A DNA stretch of 64,000 bases from Dillenia suffruticosa (GCA_033439265.1 JAVTVX010000024.1:19824501-19888500), one strand, 5' to 3'; shown: positions 13,191 through 26,213, numbered from the stretch's first letter. The notes: a model not told the origin generated them from the sequence alone. A program made the numbers and translations.

Positions 13191-14345
13191 CATAGTGAAG
13201 AACCAATAACCACTACATCACGGTGTGTGTTGCTTATTTATTTCTTTTTTTTTCTCTCTTCTTACATCACTCCTTATTAATTTTTCTTTTTTGATATATT
13301 TGAATGATATATTAAATTATTTTTTATTAATATTAATAAATTTTGAAATTAAAGATTTTAAATGAAAAATAATAATATAATAATAAATTAATTAAAATAA
13401 TTAAAATAATATAATATTAAATTGGACATCATAAAAGAAATTAAATAATTAAAAGAAAGAAAACAAATCTAGTGAACAAGAAAAAAGAAAAAAAAAGTGG
13501 TCGATCCAAGACAAGTTTCTCAGGTAAAATAAATTTGTTCTTTTTTTTAGGTAAAATATGTCTCCAAAGACAGGAATTCATTTTTTTAATATTAAAAATG
13601 TTAATATGAAAATTTTTTTAATATTAAAATTCTAACTTACTAGTGGCGATGGATATATATAACAAATTAATTATAGATTAATTTAAATTAATTTATAAAG
13701 GGTTGACACATTAATTAGGCAAGCAGATTAGCTAAGATAATGATAATAGCAAAAATCACTGACAAAATAAAAAAAGAACATAAGTATGCATAAAAGAACG
13801 TAAAATATATCTACGGTCATCACCATCTCCATATGCCTCACTTATAGGGAGATAGAAAAAGCGAGAAAGAGCATAATATGTTCTGGTATCCATTTTGGGC
13901 TTTAATTTCTTTTAATTACTTATAATTTCTAAAATTATATACATTAAATATTTTTCTTAAAATTTTAGACGTAACTGTCTCTCTTTCCCATAAAGGTTTT
14001 TGTATCTTAGAGATAGAATTCATCCAATAAATTTTTAATTATCAATTTGAATTTTTTCATTACTTTGTTATTATGGTCGGCAGTTTTGTATACTAAATAG
14101 AGTCACAACTTTAAAATAATTAATATTTATATAAAATTTTTTATATTTATATATTTATATTTATATGTTTTACTTTGTGACTAGCAAGGGCGTGGGGTTT
14201 GGAATCTTAAATTTCAAAATATTATATTTCAGTATTATATAATTATAATTTTAATAGTATTATAATACTATAGTAATCTTGGTATATGTAAAAACATTTT
14301 GCATATAATAAAATCATTTATATAATACTTTTTCGTATTTTTAGC
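13191..14345. other. gene-free stretch
   Basis: AT-rich sequence without recognisable coding or repeat content. The part at 13790-14060 is less AT-rich but has no open frame of note. Confidence 0.45.
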
Positions 14346-14349
14346 ATAA

Positions 14350-14605
14350 TTAAAAATTTTTATAATACCATTATCATTATATTAATAACACATGACCCAA
14401 GGAAAAAATATTTTTTTAATATAAAAATATCTTCAAATATTTTTATTTAATATTTTTATAATTATAAATTTTACATTATTATAATATTATAGCAAATTTA
14501 TTATATATCATTGATTTCAAATATTTTTGATATTTTAAGTTATAATCACATAATTTTTTAATAAAAGTATTGGCAGTTCAAACTACTTGATAGTTCTGTA
14601 AGAAA
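14350..14605 (+). repeat. direct repeat, copy 2 (partner near 8620-8880)
   Basis: Starts ATACCATTATCATTAT, shares the AACCCAAGG-type phrase (here GACCCAAGG) and the AATAAAAGTATTGGCAG end with the 8.6-kb copy. Confidence 0.6.
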
Positions 14606-14704
14606 GAGCATAATATCTTCTTGTGTCCATGGGAGATAAAAGAGAAGGAGAAACATTGTGAAAACACTCAATTGTATCAACTCAATTCTTTAAACCTCAC
14701 AAAA

Positions 14705-15500
14705 CCAAAACAAAATATCAAATTTTAAATTGCATATTAATATTTATAAGTTTTAGTTTTGATTTGTTATTTAATAGTTTTATATTTTATATTACGAATA
14801 ATATTTTATTCCAAACTCTAATTTGAATTAAATATTTAAATAACTAAATTATTTTTGATATTTTGTATATTTTACAAACTTTAAACTAAATATTAATATT
14901 TAAGTTTTTTTTAGATTTAAAATTTTAAATATTATAGTTTCAAATTAATATTTACATATTTTAATTTTTACACAAATATTAATATTATCTAGATATTTTT
15001 TCCCTTTTAATTTAGAATACTTAATGTTAAATAATTATTTAAATATTTAAATATTTAAATAGTGTGTATAGTGGAAATACAATCAGTAACAACTATGATT
15101 TAATAAATAATTTATGATACTTAATATTAAATAATTATTTAAATATTTAGTAGTTCTGCACGTCGTCGTCAAGCGAAACGCAGAACTACCTTGTCATTGT
15201 GGGACCCATAGAATCATGTTATGGTTCTACTAACCGCAGAATCATGTTGTTCTGCGAAACGCAGAACCACCTTGTCGATCTCTAAACCGCAGAACAACCA
15301 ACACAGTACTACTAAAAAAATTAAAAACAATAAGAAAATAAAAAAAGAGTGAACAATGATTTTTAATTTTGTTTTAAATGCCTTTTTTAAGTTAATATAT
15401 AATTTTAAATATATAACACGCACACCACGTACATTATATTTTTAATATATAAATTTAAATTTAAACGTATTTAAACAACTTAAATCTAAATATATTTAAA
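14705..15500 (-). repeat. inverted copy of the ~0.8-kb unit (second)
   Basis: Same order as the copy at 11.2-12.0 kb: AAGTTTTAGTTTTGATTTG, the ATTAATATTATC block, the GTGTGTATAGTGGAAATACAATC block, a GTTCTGC cluster at 15150-15312, then ACACGCACACCACG. The two inverted copies resemble each other more closely than either resembles the forward array, judged by eye. Confidence 0.7.
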
Positions 15501-17035
15501 TATAACATACATTTTTTCTATTTTAATATATTTTTTAATTTTAATATAATATATTTAGTATTAAATGAAAATCTAACTAAAGTGAAAATATATTTATCGA
15601 TAGTTCTGTAGTTTAGTACAATGAAGATTTTTTTTTTCTAGTTCAGAACTACTTTTTTATTTTTTTATAATTTTTTTGCAGTTCTTTTGTAGTTCTCTAG
15701 CTACAGAATATTTTAATATAATTGCATTCTTGTAATATTGGTAACTTTGCAATTCTATATAGTGAATAATTTTTTTTTTAATTTTTTTCTACCTTTGGTA
15801 GTTCTGTAGTTCTGTAGTTCTGTAGAACTATTTTTTATTTTTTTTTTATAATTTTTTTCCTTTAGTTTTGCTTTTGGTAGTTCCGTAACTGCAAAACTAC
15901 ATTTTTTATTTTTTAATATAATGATATTTTTGTAATATTGATAGTTCTGCAATTCTATATGCTGAAGAATTTTTTTTATTTTTTTACGTTTGGCAGTTCT
16001 GCTGTTCTGCAAAACTACTTTTGTTTCTTTTTTTATATTTTTTTCTACAATGCAGAACTACATTTTTTTATTTTTTAATATAATAGAATCTAGCTCCGCC
16101 ATTCAAAATGGTGAAGATGTTTTTTTATTTTTTTCTAATTTTGATAGTTCTGTGATTCTGTAGAACAATTTTTTTTATTTTTTTATAATTTTTTTCTACA
16201 ATTAGTTCTATAGCTGCATAACCACTTTTTCATTTTTTAATAATTTTTATAATGTCACTATGCTTTTGGTAGTTCTGTATCTATAAAATTATATATTTTT
16301 TTTAATATAATGGTATTCTTGTAATATCGGTGGTTCTGGAGTTCTGCACAAGAATTTTTTTTAACTTTTGGTTATTCTACGATTCCGCAGAACTACTACC
16401 CCTTTTTTATTTTGTTAATAATTTGTTATAATAGTATTCTTGTAATATTGGTATGTCTTTTTTATTTTTTAATAATTTTTTATAATAGCATTCTATTTTT
16501 TTAATTTTTTTATTAATTTTTTATAATGGCATTTTTGTAATATTGATAGCTTTTTATTTTTTAATATAATGAAATTTTTGTAATATTGGTAGTTTTGTAG
16601 TTCTGCACAAGAATTTTTTGTTTTAAATTTTTTTCTACCTTTGGTAGTTTTACGGTTGTGTAGAACTACTACTCCTTTTTTTATTAATATTTTATACCGG
16701 CATTGTTGTAATATTTGTAACTCGTTTTTATTTTTAATTATTTTTTATAATAGAATTCTAACAGTGAGTTGAATTGGAAGTTCTGTAATTACAGAACTAC
16801 ATTTTTTTATTTTTTAATATAATGATATTCTTGTATTATTAGTAGTTCTGTATGAGATTTTTTTTTACCTTTTGTAGTTCTGTGGTTATGCATAACTACA
16901 ACTTCTTTTTTTATTTCTTATTAGTTTTTTATAATGGCATTGTTATTATATTGGTGACTCTTTTTTATTATTTTTTAATAATTTTTTATAATAGTATTCT
17001 AATAGTGAGTTGAATTATAGTTCTGTATTACTGGA
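15501..17035. repeat. degenerate repeat field with GGTAGTTCTG words
   Basis: Dozens of loose copies of phrases such as TTTTTGTAATATTGGTAGTTCTG, CAGAACTAC and long T-runs occur in irregular spacing. It is a decayed extension of the 31-bp minisatellite and hairpin-word family. No gene. Confidence 0.6.
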
Positions 17036-17595
17036 CATATGCCATACAATCAAACAATGGTTTTTATTTTCTTTGTATTTTTTTAAGGTTGTTTCTTTTT
17101 TTATCTGTATTGATTGTTTTTCGAGAATTCTATATTTAGTTTGGATAACGATGCTAAGTACTCAGTTATAATAAAAAATAAATAAGCTATTTTGGGTAAA
17201 GCTCTTTCATTGAACACAATAAGTTCAAAGCATGTTTTTTCCTCTTAATAAATCTAATACAAAATATCATTGATAGTAACAAAAGTTTTAGTTTTTAGAT
17301 TTATCGAATATTTTCTATCATATTATTTTAATTTAAGAATATTATGAATTAAAAATATTATTAAAAAAATTCTACATCAATGTTTGATGGTTAGGTTTTT
17401 TTTTTTTAGTTTTTCTTTTGTAATTTCATACATTGTGACTTTTTTTACTTTTAAAATTCAAAAAACTTTTTTGATTTCATTTTTTTAAAATTATGGAATG
17501 ACTTCATACATGTGTTCCCAAGTCATTTTTTACGGAATGCTTAGTCGTATAACCATAAAAAAGGTGACTTCATACATGCTATTTAAAATTCAAAA
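17036..17595. other. gene-free stretch
   Basis: AT-rich unique-looking sequence; no frame or repeat could be assigned. Confidence 0.45.
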
Positions 17596-18135
17596 AAGTC
17601 ATAACCACGTTGCACAAAACATCACCACGTTGCACAAAACATAACCACGTTACCATTCTGTGCTATGTAGAATCATGTGGTGGTTCTGCAAAGCACAGAA
17701 CAGCGCAGAACCACGTTGTGGTTCTGCAAAGTGCTGAACCATAATGTCGTTCTACGCAATGCTAAACCACTAAAAAAAATTAAAAACAATATACAAGTAT
17801 TTCTATCAACCTAGAACAAAATTTATCATAACATTCAGGTATATATATATATAGGTATATATTTACTTCTGCAGTGTAGTTATGCAGTTCTGCACAGAAC
17901 TTGCAGAACCAAAGTTCCGCACAGCAAAACCACACTTTTGCAAAATCACTGTTCTGTTATTCTGTGAAATAATAGCTCTGTGATTGTAAAACCACAAAAC
18001 AATTGTTATGCGAAATAGCAATCATAGTTCTACGAATTCATAGTTCTATAAAATCATAGTTTTTCTATGAAAGAGCTGATTGTGCTCCTGTGGTTCTATG
18101 ATTATAGTTCTGTGATTACGAAATCATATTTTTTG
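17596..18135. repeat. right-hand GTTCTGC/GCAGAAC clusters with a 20-bp tandem
   Basis: It opens with about three copies of CATAACCACGTTGCACAAAA, continues with hairpin words (GTGGTTCTGCAAAGC, GCAGAACCACG) and ends in a looser cluster of AGTTCTGTGA and TGCAGTTCTGC words. This is the last clear occurrence of the family. Confidence 0.65.
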
Positions 18136-18655
18136 ATTGCGAAACCATAATTTTATTAATCAATTCAAAGAACTGTATCAGAAAGTAAATGAAAAAACTT
18201 TTCAAATAGACAAAGAACAAAATTTGTAATAAATAACGTAAAATAGTAATCAAACACAAAAATCTCAACCGAGCAAAGTAATGAAATTCCACCAAGCACA
18301 CTTCAGTAACTGACTCAATGACTTAAAAATAGTCATCAACTAAGCTCCCAAAAAAAAATCCAACCCAAAGAATAAACTTTACATTGATATTTAAATCAAC
18401 TGTTCTTGTATATTTACAAAATACAGAAATCATACATATAGAAATATTAAATCGTAAATATTCCTTTACAATCAATACGAAAACCGAATTTCCCGATATC
18501 ACATAATTAAAAACAGGAAAAAACAAACACAGGTTTTTATAGGATCACTTCCATACACTAGATTATTATCGTAAACAACACTACTCTCCAACAACTGAAA
18601 AAAAAAACCTTCAGCAGTAAACATGAAGAGTAGTAAAACAAACGCCAAGTAAAAT
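18136..18655. other. gene-free stretch leading into the long tandem repeat
   Basis: Minus-strand open frames here are short, rich in hydrophobic residues from the AT-rich composition, and match nothing I recognise. Confidence 0.4.
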
Positions 18656-19935
18656 AAATGCTTAGAAATTCAAACCATCAAAACAGAGGAATCGCAACCA
18701 TACACCACAATCATCATCATTAGATACACCACTCTTCTCAATAGGAATGAAAAGAATAACATTTTTGAATTAAAAATAAACACGAAAAACAGCAAATAGA
18801 ATAAAGGAAGAATCAAGTGGAACAAATGTTTAGAAATAAGACATAGAAACACAAACCTTCACAGCATAGAGCAACCAAACAAATGTTTAGAAACACAAAT
18901 CTTTAGAACAGAGGAATCATCACCATACACCACAATCATCATCATTAGACACACCACTCTCCTCAATAAAAACTTAAAAAAGTAACATTTTTGAATCAGA
19001 AATAGATACGAAAATCAGCAAGTAGAATAAAGGTAGAATAAAAAGGAACAAAGCAAATGTTAGGAAGCGAGAAAAACAAACACAAACCTTCGTAGCAGAG
19101 AGCAATCACTTCCATAATGAGTAGCTGAAGTCTCCATTTGATAACTTCCATATACCATATCATCATCACAAACAACACCACTCTTTAGGAGCTTTCAAAA
19201 AAAAAAAAAACTCAGTAGTAAACACGAAGAGTAGCAAAACAAACACCGAACAAATAAATGTTTAGAAACACAAATCTTTAAAATTGAGGAATCGCCACCA
19301 TACGCCACAATTATCATCATTAGACACACTACTCTCCTCAACAAGAATTAAAGAAAGTAACATTTTTGAATCAGAAATAAATACGAAGAAATAGAATAAA
19401 GGTGGAATAAAGTGGAACAAAGCAAATGTTAAGAAACGAAGAAGACAAACACAAACCTTCATAGCAGAGAGTAATCACTTCCATAATGAGCAACCGAACG
19501 TCTCCATTTACCCCACTTAGAGAGTGATAAGAAAGAGATAAAGAGCGCATCTACCCCCTTTTTAGGAGCATTCAAAAAAAAAAAGCTCAGCAGTTAACAC
19601 GAAGAGTAGCAAAACAAACACCGAACAAATAAATGTTTAGAAACACAAATCTTTAAAATAGAGAAATCGCCACCATACGCCACAATTATCATCATTAGAC
19701 ACACTACTCTCCTCAACAAGAATTAAAGAAAGTAACATTTTTTAATCAAAAATAAATACGAAGAAATAGAATAAAGGTGGAATGAAGTGGAACAAAGCAA
19801 ATGTTAAGAAACGAAGAAGACAAACACAAACCTTCATAGCAGAGAGTAATCACTTCCATAATGAGCAACTGAACGTCTCCATTTACCCCACTTAGAGAGT
19901 GATAAGAAAGAGACAAAGAGCGCATCTACCCCCTT
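18610..19935. repeat. tandem repeat, period ~375 bp
   Basis: Two nearly identical copies start at CTCAGTAGTAAACACG (19211) and CTCAGCAGTTAACACG (19586), 375 bp apart, each ending near GAGCGCATCTACCCCC. Two earlier, more diverged and shorter copies precede them (around 18690 and 18910), sharing CACAATCATCATCATTAGA and AACAAATGTTTAGAAA. The close similarity of the last two suggests a recent duplication. Minus-strand frames recur in each copy but show no known domain. Confidence 0.8.
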
Positions 19936-20639
19936 TTCAATAACTAATAAAATCACATTATTTCATCTACACAATAAATAAAATGAGAAAAGAAAGTCTA
20001 ATCACAGAAGGCAAAATTTAATCACAGAAGGCAAGCAATGAGTACCAAAAGGAATGGCCTCATTTACTTATTTTCCCCAAAAGTACAAAGGTAAGTAAAT
20101 TGACAAAAATACAAAAACTTCTAAATCATCATAGGAACGCAATGTAAGAAGTCTATCCTAAAAAAAGTAGGGGCAAAAAAATAAATTAATAAAGAGTCCT
20201 CCCAACCACTACAACCATGTCTTCCGTGAAATCAGCAACAAAATCTACTTTATTACTGTTTCTGAAAATGAAAATGAAAATGAGTGGTGACAGGAGGGTT
20301 GTTGACACTTATATTGTTAAAAAAAAAACTAAAAAGATATTAAATGAAGAGAGAGAAAAACAAAGGACTACATCAGCTCCACTTCACCAATGAGCAATCA
20401 CCTTCTGCCAACTGGAGGACGACGAAATCCAGATGGCACGGGGTCTTTCACACTTATATCTATATTGTTAATAAAGAACACATTCTAGAGACAGAGAGAA
20501 GGGGAAAAGATTCATTTGGTACTAAATATGAAATGTTTGAGAAATTTTCAATTTAAAGAACTAAAATTGGCAAAAAAAATTATCATCAAAGGACAAAGAA
20601 GTCAAAACTAAAAATGATTCATCGGAAAGATGTTAATTA
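19936..20639. other. gene-free stretch
   Basis: No supported gene. A 70-codon plus-strand frame near 20350 has no recognisable content. Confidence 0.4.
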
Positions 20640-21110
20640 GAGATAATTACATATCAAGTTCCTAAACTTTACTCCAAATTTATAAATTGATCCCTAAACT
20701 TCAAAACACAACGGTTGAGAATTTAGACTTTAAAAACCTTAATTGCTAGTCCTTCCGTTAGTAACGGTACCTAACTGGCTGTTATGTGCTGAGTTGGCTT
20801 AAAGTGACAGAATATGTGGATGTCATGTGTCAGGAATTGATAACGTGTCATGTGACACGTCAGTACCATCATACACAACATTGTCACGTCATCATCCTAA
20901 ATTAATAAAATTTATTTTTTTAAACTAATAAAAATTAATAAAAATTAAAAGATTATTTATTAAAAAATTAAATTTGAACTCTCTTAAATTAAAAACTTTT
21001 GTCTTCTCTCCCCTCCCCTCCCCTTTCTCTCTGTCTTCTCTCTTATCGAAAAAAAGATAAAACACTTTCTCTCTCCTTTCCTCCCCTGTCTTTCTCTTCT
21101 CTCCTCCGCC
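20640..21110 (+). repeat. left terminal inverted repeat of the MULE-like element
   Basis: It pairs with the right arm over several hundred bases. The outer part is an AT-rich block ending around GGTACCTAACTGGC; the inner part is the CT-rich tract CTTCTCTCTTATCGAAAAAA and AACACTTTCTCTCTCC. The left arm has an extra stretch (about 20860-20900) missing on the right. Confidence 0.75.
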
Positions 21111-21590
21111 TCCATTGTTGAAATTTCTATGGTTTCAATTCACTTCACTCAGCTGGGGTGAAATTACCATGAACTTATTTGTCATCTTTGAATCCAAAAT
21201 GGGTCGTTCCCTTTGTTTCATGCCCGATTAAAGTTGAAATCCTTCGAGTCAGAATCATCTTTAGTTTGAGGTAATCATTTTAGTTCTTCCTCTGTTCGAG
21301 TTTGAATTAACTGCCATTGCCGAAACTAAAAATAAGGTAGAGAGAGAGAGAGAAAGAGATGAGTTGCTGAAACCCCAGCATGTCTGCCGTCGCTGAGAGA
21401 GATAGTCTTGTTTTGGTTTATGTAGTAGAGCCAGAGAACAAAATAAATTAATCAATTTAAAAAATTTTAATAAAAATTCATATTTGAAATTAAACTATAT
21501 GTATTGGTAAATTATAGAACTCCATATTTGAAATTTCCCTTTTTTTCACTTGATGTCTGATATCAATGACAATGACAATGAAGAAGATGA
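21111..21590. other. internal filler of the MULE-like element
   Basis: Between the left arm and the gene fragment lies about 480 bp without recognisable coding content. It may be a second captured piece (it is less AT-rich than the flanks) but nothing identifies it. Confidence 0.4.
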
Positions 21591-21752
21591 AGGTAGAAGG
21601 CAAAAAGTCAGAACTACAGAACTCAAATGTCTTTGCATCTCCGGTCTCCGCCGCAAAATGACCCAAATTGTCAGGTGTTTCAACCAAATTTTGATCACAT
21701 AGGAACTGCATTCTCTCTCTAAATCTCTCTTAATTTCATGAACAAGTATATG
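21590..21752 (-). pseudogene. IRX15-like (DUF579) gene fragment, 3' part beyond copia 1
   Basis: Reading the minus strand across the copia insertion, with one target copy removed, the frame continues as KTHILVHEIKRDLEREC, which fits the family phrase around VHDYYRDVER. A frameshift follows, then FLCDQNLVETPDNLGHF and FEFC match the last part of the domain. No proper stop follows; the fragment runs into unrelated sequence. It shows that the two pieces were one fragment before copia 1 landed. Confidence 0.75.
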
Positions 21753-22195
21753 TGTTGGATTTATATGCACATACACATGCGGAAGCGTGCGAAATTTTCG
21801 AAATTATAAAAGATTAGGGTTTTCGGGTATACCTCAAAGAGTAAATCGCAAAAATTCAGGGAACTGCAAATCTCTATCAAACGATCTCGCCATTGGGATG
21901 ATAACCACGAAACTCGAGCTATCACCGCAACACCATAACACCGCAATCGAAATCCGTTGACACAAATTCTCTAAATAGGATTTTCTCCCTCTCTCAATCG
22001 TGCCTCTACACAATTGTTTTGTGCAAAAAAAAATGGTAGTAATCCCTAGGGTTTGCCCTAATTTCCATATACCTCCGTCACCACACATGGTAGGAAATTC
22101 AAATTCCATCAGTTACCATTTGTGAATATGGAAAGTGGGAAAATTTCCATTTTCTAAACATGGAAAGATGCCCCACGTGAGTATTAATTCCTTCA
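21753..22195 (-). repeat. copia 1 left (3') LTR
   Basis: 443 bp, TG at the outer end and CA at the inner end. Matches the right LTR throughout, including CTCTATCAAACGATCTCG and ATCCCTAGGGTTTGCC. The purine tract AAGTGGGAGA (minus strand) lies directly inside it. Confidence 0.95.
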
Positions 22196-23475
22196 TCTCC
22201 CACTTGCATACGAAGGCATTTTCATCCGTCACGAGATCACAACTCATGCGATCTTCTATATCACCCTACTGGATTTTCATACTAGATTGGGTGTCGTGCG
22301 ACTGGTGAGTACACCTGCAAATAAAGATTTCTCGATACACCTGTTAGGATGTTCGAGAAGTCGCCGTTAATAAAAAAAATATCTCGCTGTACCCCAGACT
22401 CAACACATTTACATCCTTCGAGCCACTTTTCTCATCGAAAGTGATCCCCAATATGTACTCGAATGTGTATTCACTATTACGTTCGTATCCCAACGTGGAT
22501 ATACGTAACAGATCGGTCGGTGAATACAACACAACGATGTAATATAGATTGGTCTTCCTTAACGAAACTCGAATCCATCGGTCTCGATTTAGTTGCTTTC
22601 CTTAGACCTACCCCTTAGACCTCAATTTATCTTCTGAACCATAGGTAAACAGATTAAAGTAGCAAATACTGAATCAAGACTTCTAGAGACAGTCGAAAGT
22701 ATAACAAGGGTACTAAAGATCCCACCTAATAGATCTTGGGTTTTACCCAGTGGGAATGAGGATCATGACTAGATCATCGTTTCATGTAATTGCTCACACT
22801 ATCCCTAGTCGTCTATCACATGCGGTATAAAACACGTGTCACAGTATTAATCCCTTATTTCTCAGAAGGGCATATGTTAGATTTCTCTAACACTGTGCAG
22901 ATACGGGACTCAGTCTACACGTAAGACTCTACCAAGAGATCTCAGAGAGAGTGTCTCAGAGATAATATCATTATCGCAAGTGATATCCGAGATCTCAAAT
23001 TTGGCTACTCACAAACAACATGGATATGGGTATTTACATGTTGGTAATATCCCAAATAACCTCATCCTTAACACGTATCAGAGCGACTTTTGTTCTAGGT
23101 GGGCCACTCTCAATGCCTCTTACGACTAGAAACCGTATCATCTCCGCTCACTCAGAACTGGAGGTGGTCGCTCGTGTGAGAGAGTCGATCTCGTCTGTCT
23201 GCCTGACATATATTTTATCACATAAAAAATACACATGATATAAATAAGTGCATTATTTAAGGAAAAATAATTCTAAATGTGACTGAATAATGCACAAAAT
23301 CATATATAAATATAATAAGTATCATATCGTCAGTTTAGTACAATGAGAAAAATCAAAATATTCTCAAACCCAATGACTCTCTATATGCTATAAATGAGTT
23401 TCTAGTGATGGGTTTGGTGAAGGGGTCAGCCACCATACTATGTGTCGAGATGTACTTAACGGTCACTTCACCCTT
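22196..23475 (-). other. copia 1 long 3' non-coding region with a conserved antisense frame
   Basis: About 1.28 kb lies between RNase H and the 3' LTR without sense-strand coding. A plus-strand frame at 23020-23238 (MDMGIYMLVISQITSS) aligns with one at the same place in copia 4 (57129-57311); both contain ELEVV and RVRES. This may reflect plain nucleotide conservation, or an antisense gene. Confidence 0.55.
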
Positions 23476-23853
23476 TTAAATAATGTCTTTAACAAAATTA
23501 TATCCGGTGTCGATGTGTTTGGTCTTACTATGATACTTAGGGTCTCGAGTATAGGCGATAGCAGCTTGATTATCACAGTATATCATCACTGACCTCCCAC
23601 TATCAGCCACAACCCCTAAGTTATCTAATAGTTTTCGGAGCCAAACATTCTCCTGAACTGTGACTGAGCAAGTCACGAACTCAACCTCCATCATAGATAA
23701 AGCTACACAGGTCTGCTTCTTGCTGCTCCAAGAAATGGCACCGCCATTGAGCAAGAAGGCAAAACCTGATGTCGATTTGCGCTTATCCAGATCACCGCCC
23801 CAGTCGGCGTCTGAATATCCTATAAGGCGCAAATCACCTCTCCCATAACACAA
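23476..23853 (-). pseudogene. copia 1 RNase H
   Basis: Typical copia RNase H with SDADWGGD, KRKSTSGF, AISWSSKKQ and YCDNQAAIAY. In the catalytic-Glu segment the usual family phrase is altered to VALSMMEVEF. The frame is open to its end, HIDTGYNFVKDII. Confidence 0.88.
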
Positions 23854-24275
23854 GGAGTAGCTCGCAGTTCCCTTGAGATATCTAAAATTCTTTTTATTGC
23901 TCTCCAGTGACCCCTTTCAGGATTTGATTGATATCTACTCACCAAACCGACTGCGTAACATATGTCTGTCGTGTACACAATATCGCGTACATCAGACTTC
24001 TTACTGCGCTGGAATAAGGGATTTTATGCATCTCCCTTATTTCTTCCTGAGTTTTCGGGCACATCTCAAGACTCATGCCATCATGGAGTATCAATGGGAT
24101 TACAATCACTCATCCCAAAGTGCTCGAGAATTTTCTTAATGTATGTCTCTTGTGAAAGAGCTAACATTATTCTCGATCGATCTCTCTGGATCTTAACTCC
24201 AAGAATGAACTCCGTTTCACCCATATCTATCATGTCGAAGCTCAATAACAACCATGCCTTGATTGTTATCAGATA

Positions 24276-24860
24276 CTAAATGTTGTTCTCAGCCAACATT
24301 ATATCGTCTACATATAGGGACAGGATCACAAAAGAGTCATCAGATCGTATCAGATAAACACAATGATCCTCATCGATCATTGTAAAACCATAAGATATCA
24401 TCTCCTCATGAAATCTTAGGTACCACCGCATGGATGATTGTTTTAGGCCATATATCGACTTCCGAAGTCCACAGATCTTATCCTCATAATCTACTAGAAC
24501 GAACTCAGAGAGCTGCTCCATGTAGATCTCTTCATCCAGGTTTCCGTTAAGGAAAGCGGTCTTTACATCCAAGAGTAAACGGATCAATGTAAATTTGACT
24601 ACGGGGAGAAAGTCTCATCGTAATCAATACTCTTTGTCTGTGTGTAACCCTTGGCTACTAGACGGGTTTTGTATCTTTCCACCGATCCGTTGCCATTTCT
24701 TTTAATTTTGAGAACCCACTTGTTCCCTATGGCCCTTCTATTCTCAGGTAGGTCAACTAGGTCCCAGACCCCGTTGACCCTCATTGAATCCATCTCCTCT
24801 TTCATGGCCTCTAGCCATTGGTCTTTCATAGGACTTTGGAGAGCCTTCTCAAAGGTCTAA
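24276..24860 (-). pseudogene. copia 1 reverse transcriptase
   Basis: [25 protein letters not shown] and RLVAKGYTQ are followed by a break where the segment leading into DVKTAFLNG is partly missing. The catalytic YVDD (LYVDDIML) is kept. C-terminal parts continue in decayed form to about 23860. Confidence 0.88.
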
Positions 24861-25225
24861 GGTTCCTCATCATCCTTGAGAGTCACGATGAGGATCTCAT
24901 CCTCTATCGGAAAATGACGTCGGGGTACATATCCCCGACTACTCCTACGAGGAGGAGGAGCCTCCTCACCTCGAGATTGGTCACTCGCACTAGGACTAAG
25001 ATCCTTTTCAGGCTCTTAGGTCCCACCCCTGGGCTCAATTGAGTAGTTAGGCTCACCCATCTCATAAAAGGTGAAATTCTGGTCGATTTCGCCTCTCTTA
25101 AGGAAATCATTTTCCAGGAACGAAGTATTACAAGATTCGATCTCGGAGACCGTGTCATCCGTATGTTCACTTAGGAATACATGTCCCTTAGAATGTTCGG
25201 AGTACCTTACAAAGAAACATTTCTT

Positions 25226-25913
25226 TTATCGCGGGTCTAACTTGCCATGTGGGTGCGAGGAATAGTGAACGTATGCGGCACAACCCCATGGTCTCAAATG
25301 GCTATGGTCAGACTGCCTCCCTGTCCAAATCTCGTATGGGGTACTGACTACGGATTTGGTTGGAACACGGTTAAGAACGTAGGCAGCAGTCAACAATACA
25401 TCTCCCCAGTGGGAGATAGCCAAATTGGCCTACGCCATCATTGATCTCACCATCTCCAACAGAATCCTATTCCTTCTCTCGGCTACCCCGTTCTGCTGGG
25501 GAGTAACAGGAACAGTCAACTGTCTCGTAATGCCATTCTCGAAACAGAGCTTTTTAAACTCCTCAGACAAATATTTGCGTTATCGATCGGTTTTGAGAGT
25601 TTTAACTCTCAAGTCTAACTGGTTTTCTACCTCGCTGATAAATCTCTTGAAGCAATCGAATGCCTCAGACTTGTGCGAGATTAGGTAGACGTAACCGAAA
25701 CGCGTATAATCATCTATGAACGTAATGAAATACGTGACTCTGTTTCGGGCTCTCACATTCATATGTCCACAAATATCGGAGTGGATCATTTGCAATGGGA
25801 TCCCAGCCCTCATTGCCTTTCCAAATGGTTTTCTCGTCGCTTTGCCGACTAAGCAAACTCACATAAGGGCAACTCGATCCGGGTTAGCGGGCCAACAAGC
25901 CACTTATAGCTAA
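25226..25913 (-). pseudogene. copia 1 integrase
   Basis: The core starts with HSDICGHM and FIDDYTR (first catalytic Asp) and reaches KTLKTDR (second Asp), where a stop follows. A separate frame (25226-25423) has the later part, AAYVLNRVPTKSV and PYEIWTGR, typical of copia integrase C-terminal regions. Broken. Confidence 0.85.
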
Positions 25914-26213
25914 CCGGTTCATTCTCTCTTACGCTATGTGACCAAGTCTACTATGCCAAATAAAAACGTCATCAACTACGCTATCAGATGTATACGCAAT
26001 AGAAGACAAATCAGAAATTTTATTAAAGGAAACCAAATCTAACGCTTAAAGTCCATCATGGACTAAACCAGTACATAAAATAGAGTTATCGTAGATGATA
26101 GAAACACTCAAATTTTTGAAAATGACAGAGTATCCTAAACGATATAAACAAATGACAGATATGAGATTCCGCCGAATCTCAAGAGCATACAGCACATCAT
26201 GCAGATATAGGAC

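Noticed and set aside
20640..20880. Left arm as a solo LTR
   Set aside because: Its partner is inverted, not direct, and ends lack TG...CA.
23873..24279. Plus-strand frames opposite the copia 1 reverse transcriptase
   Set aside because: They are shadows of the minus-strand polyprotein.
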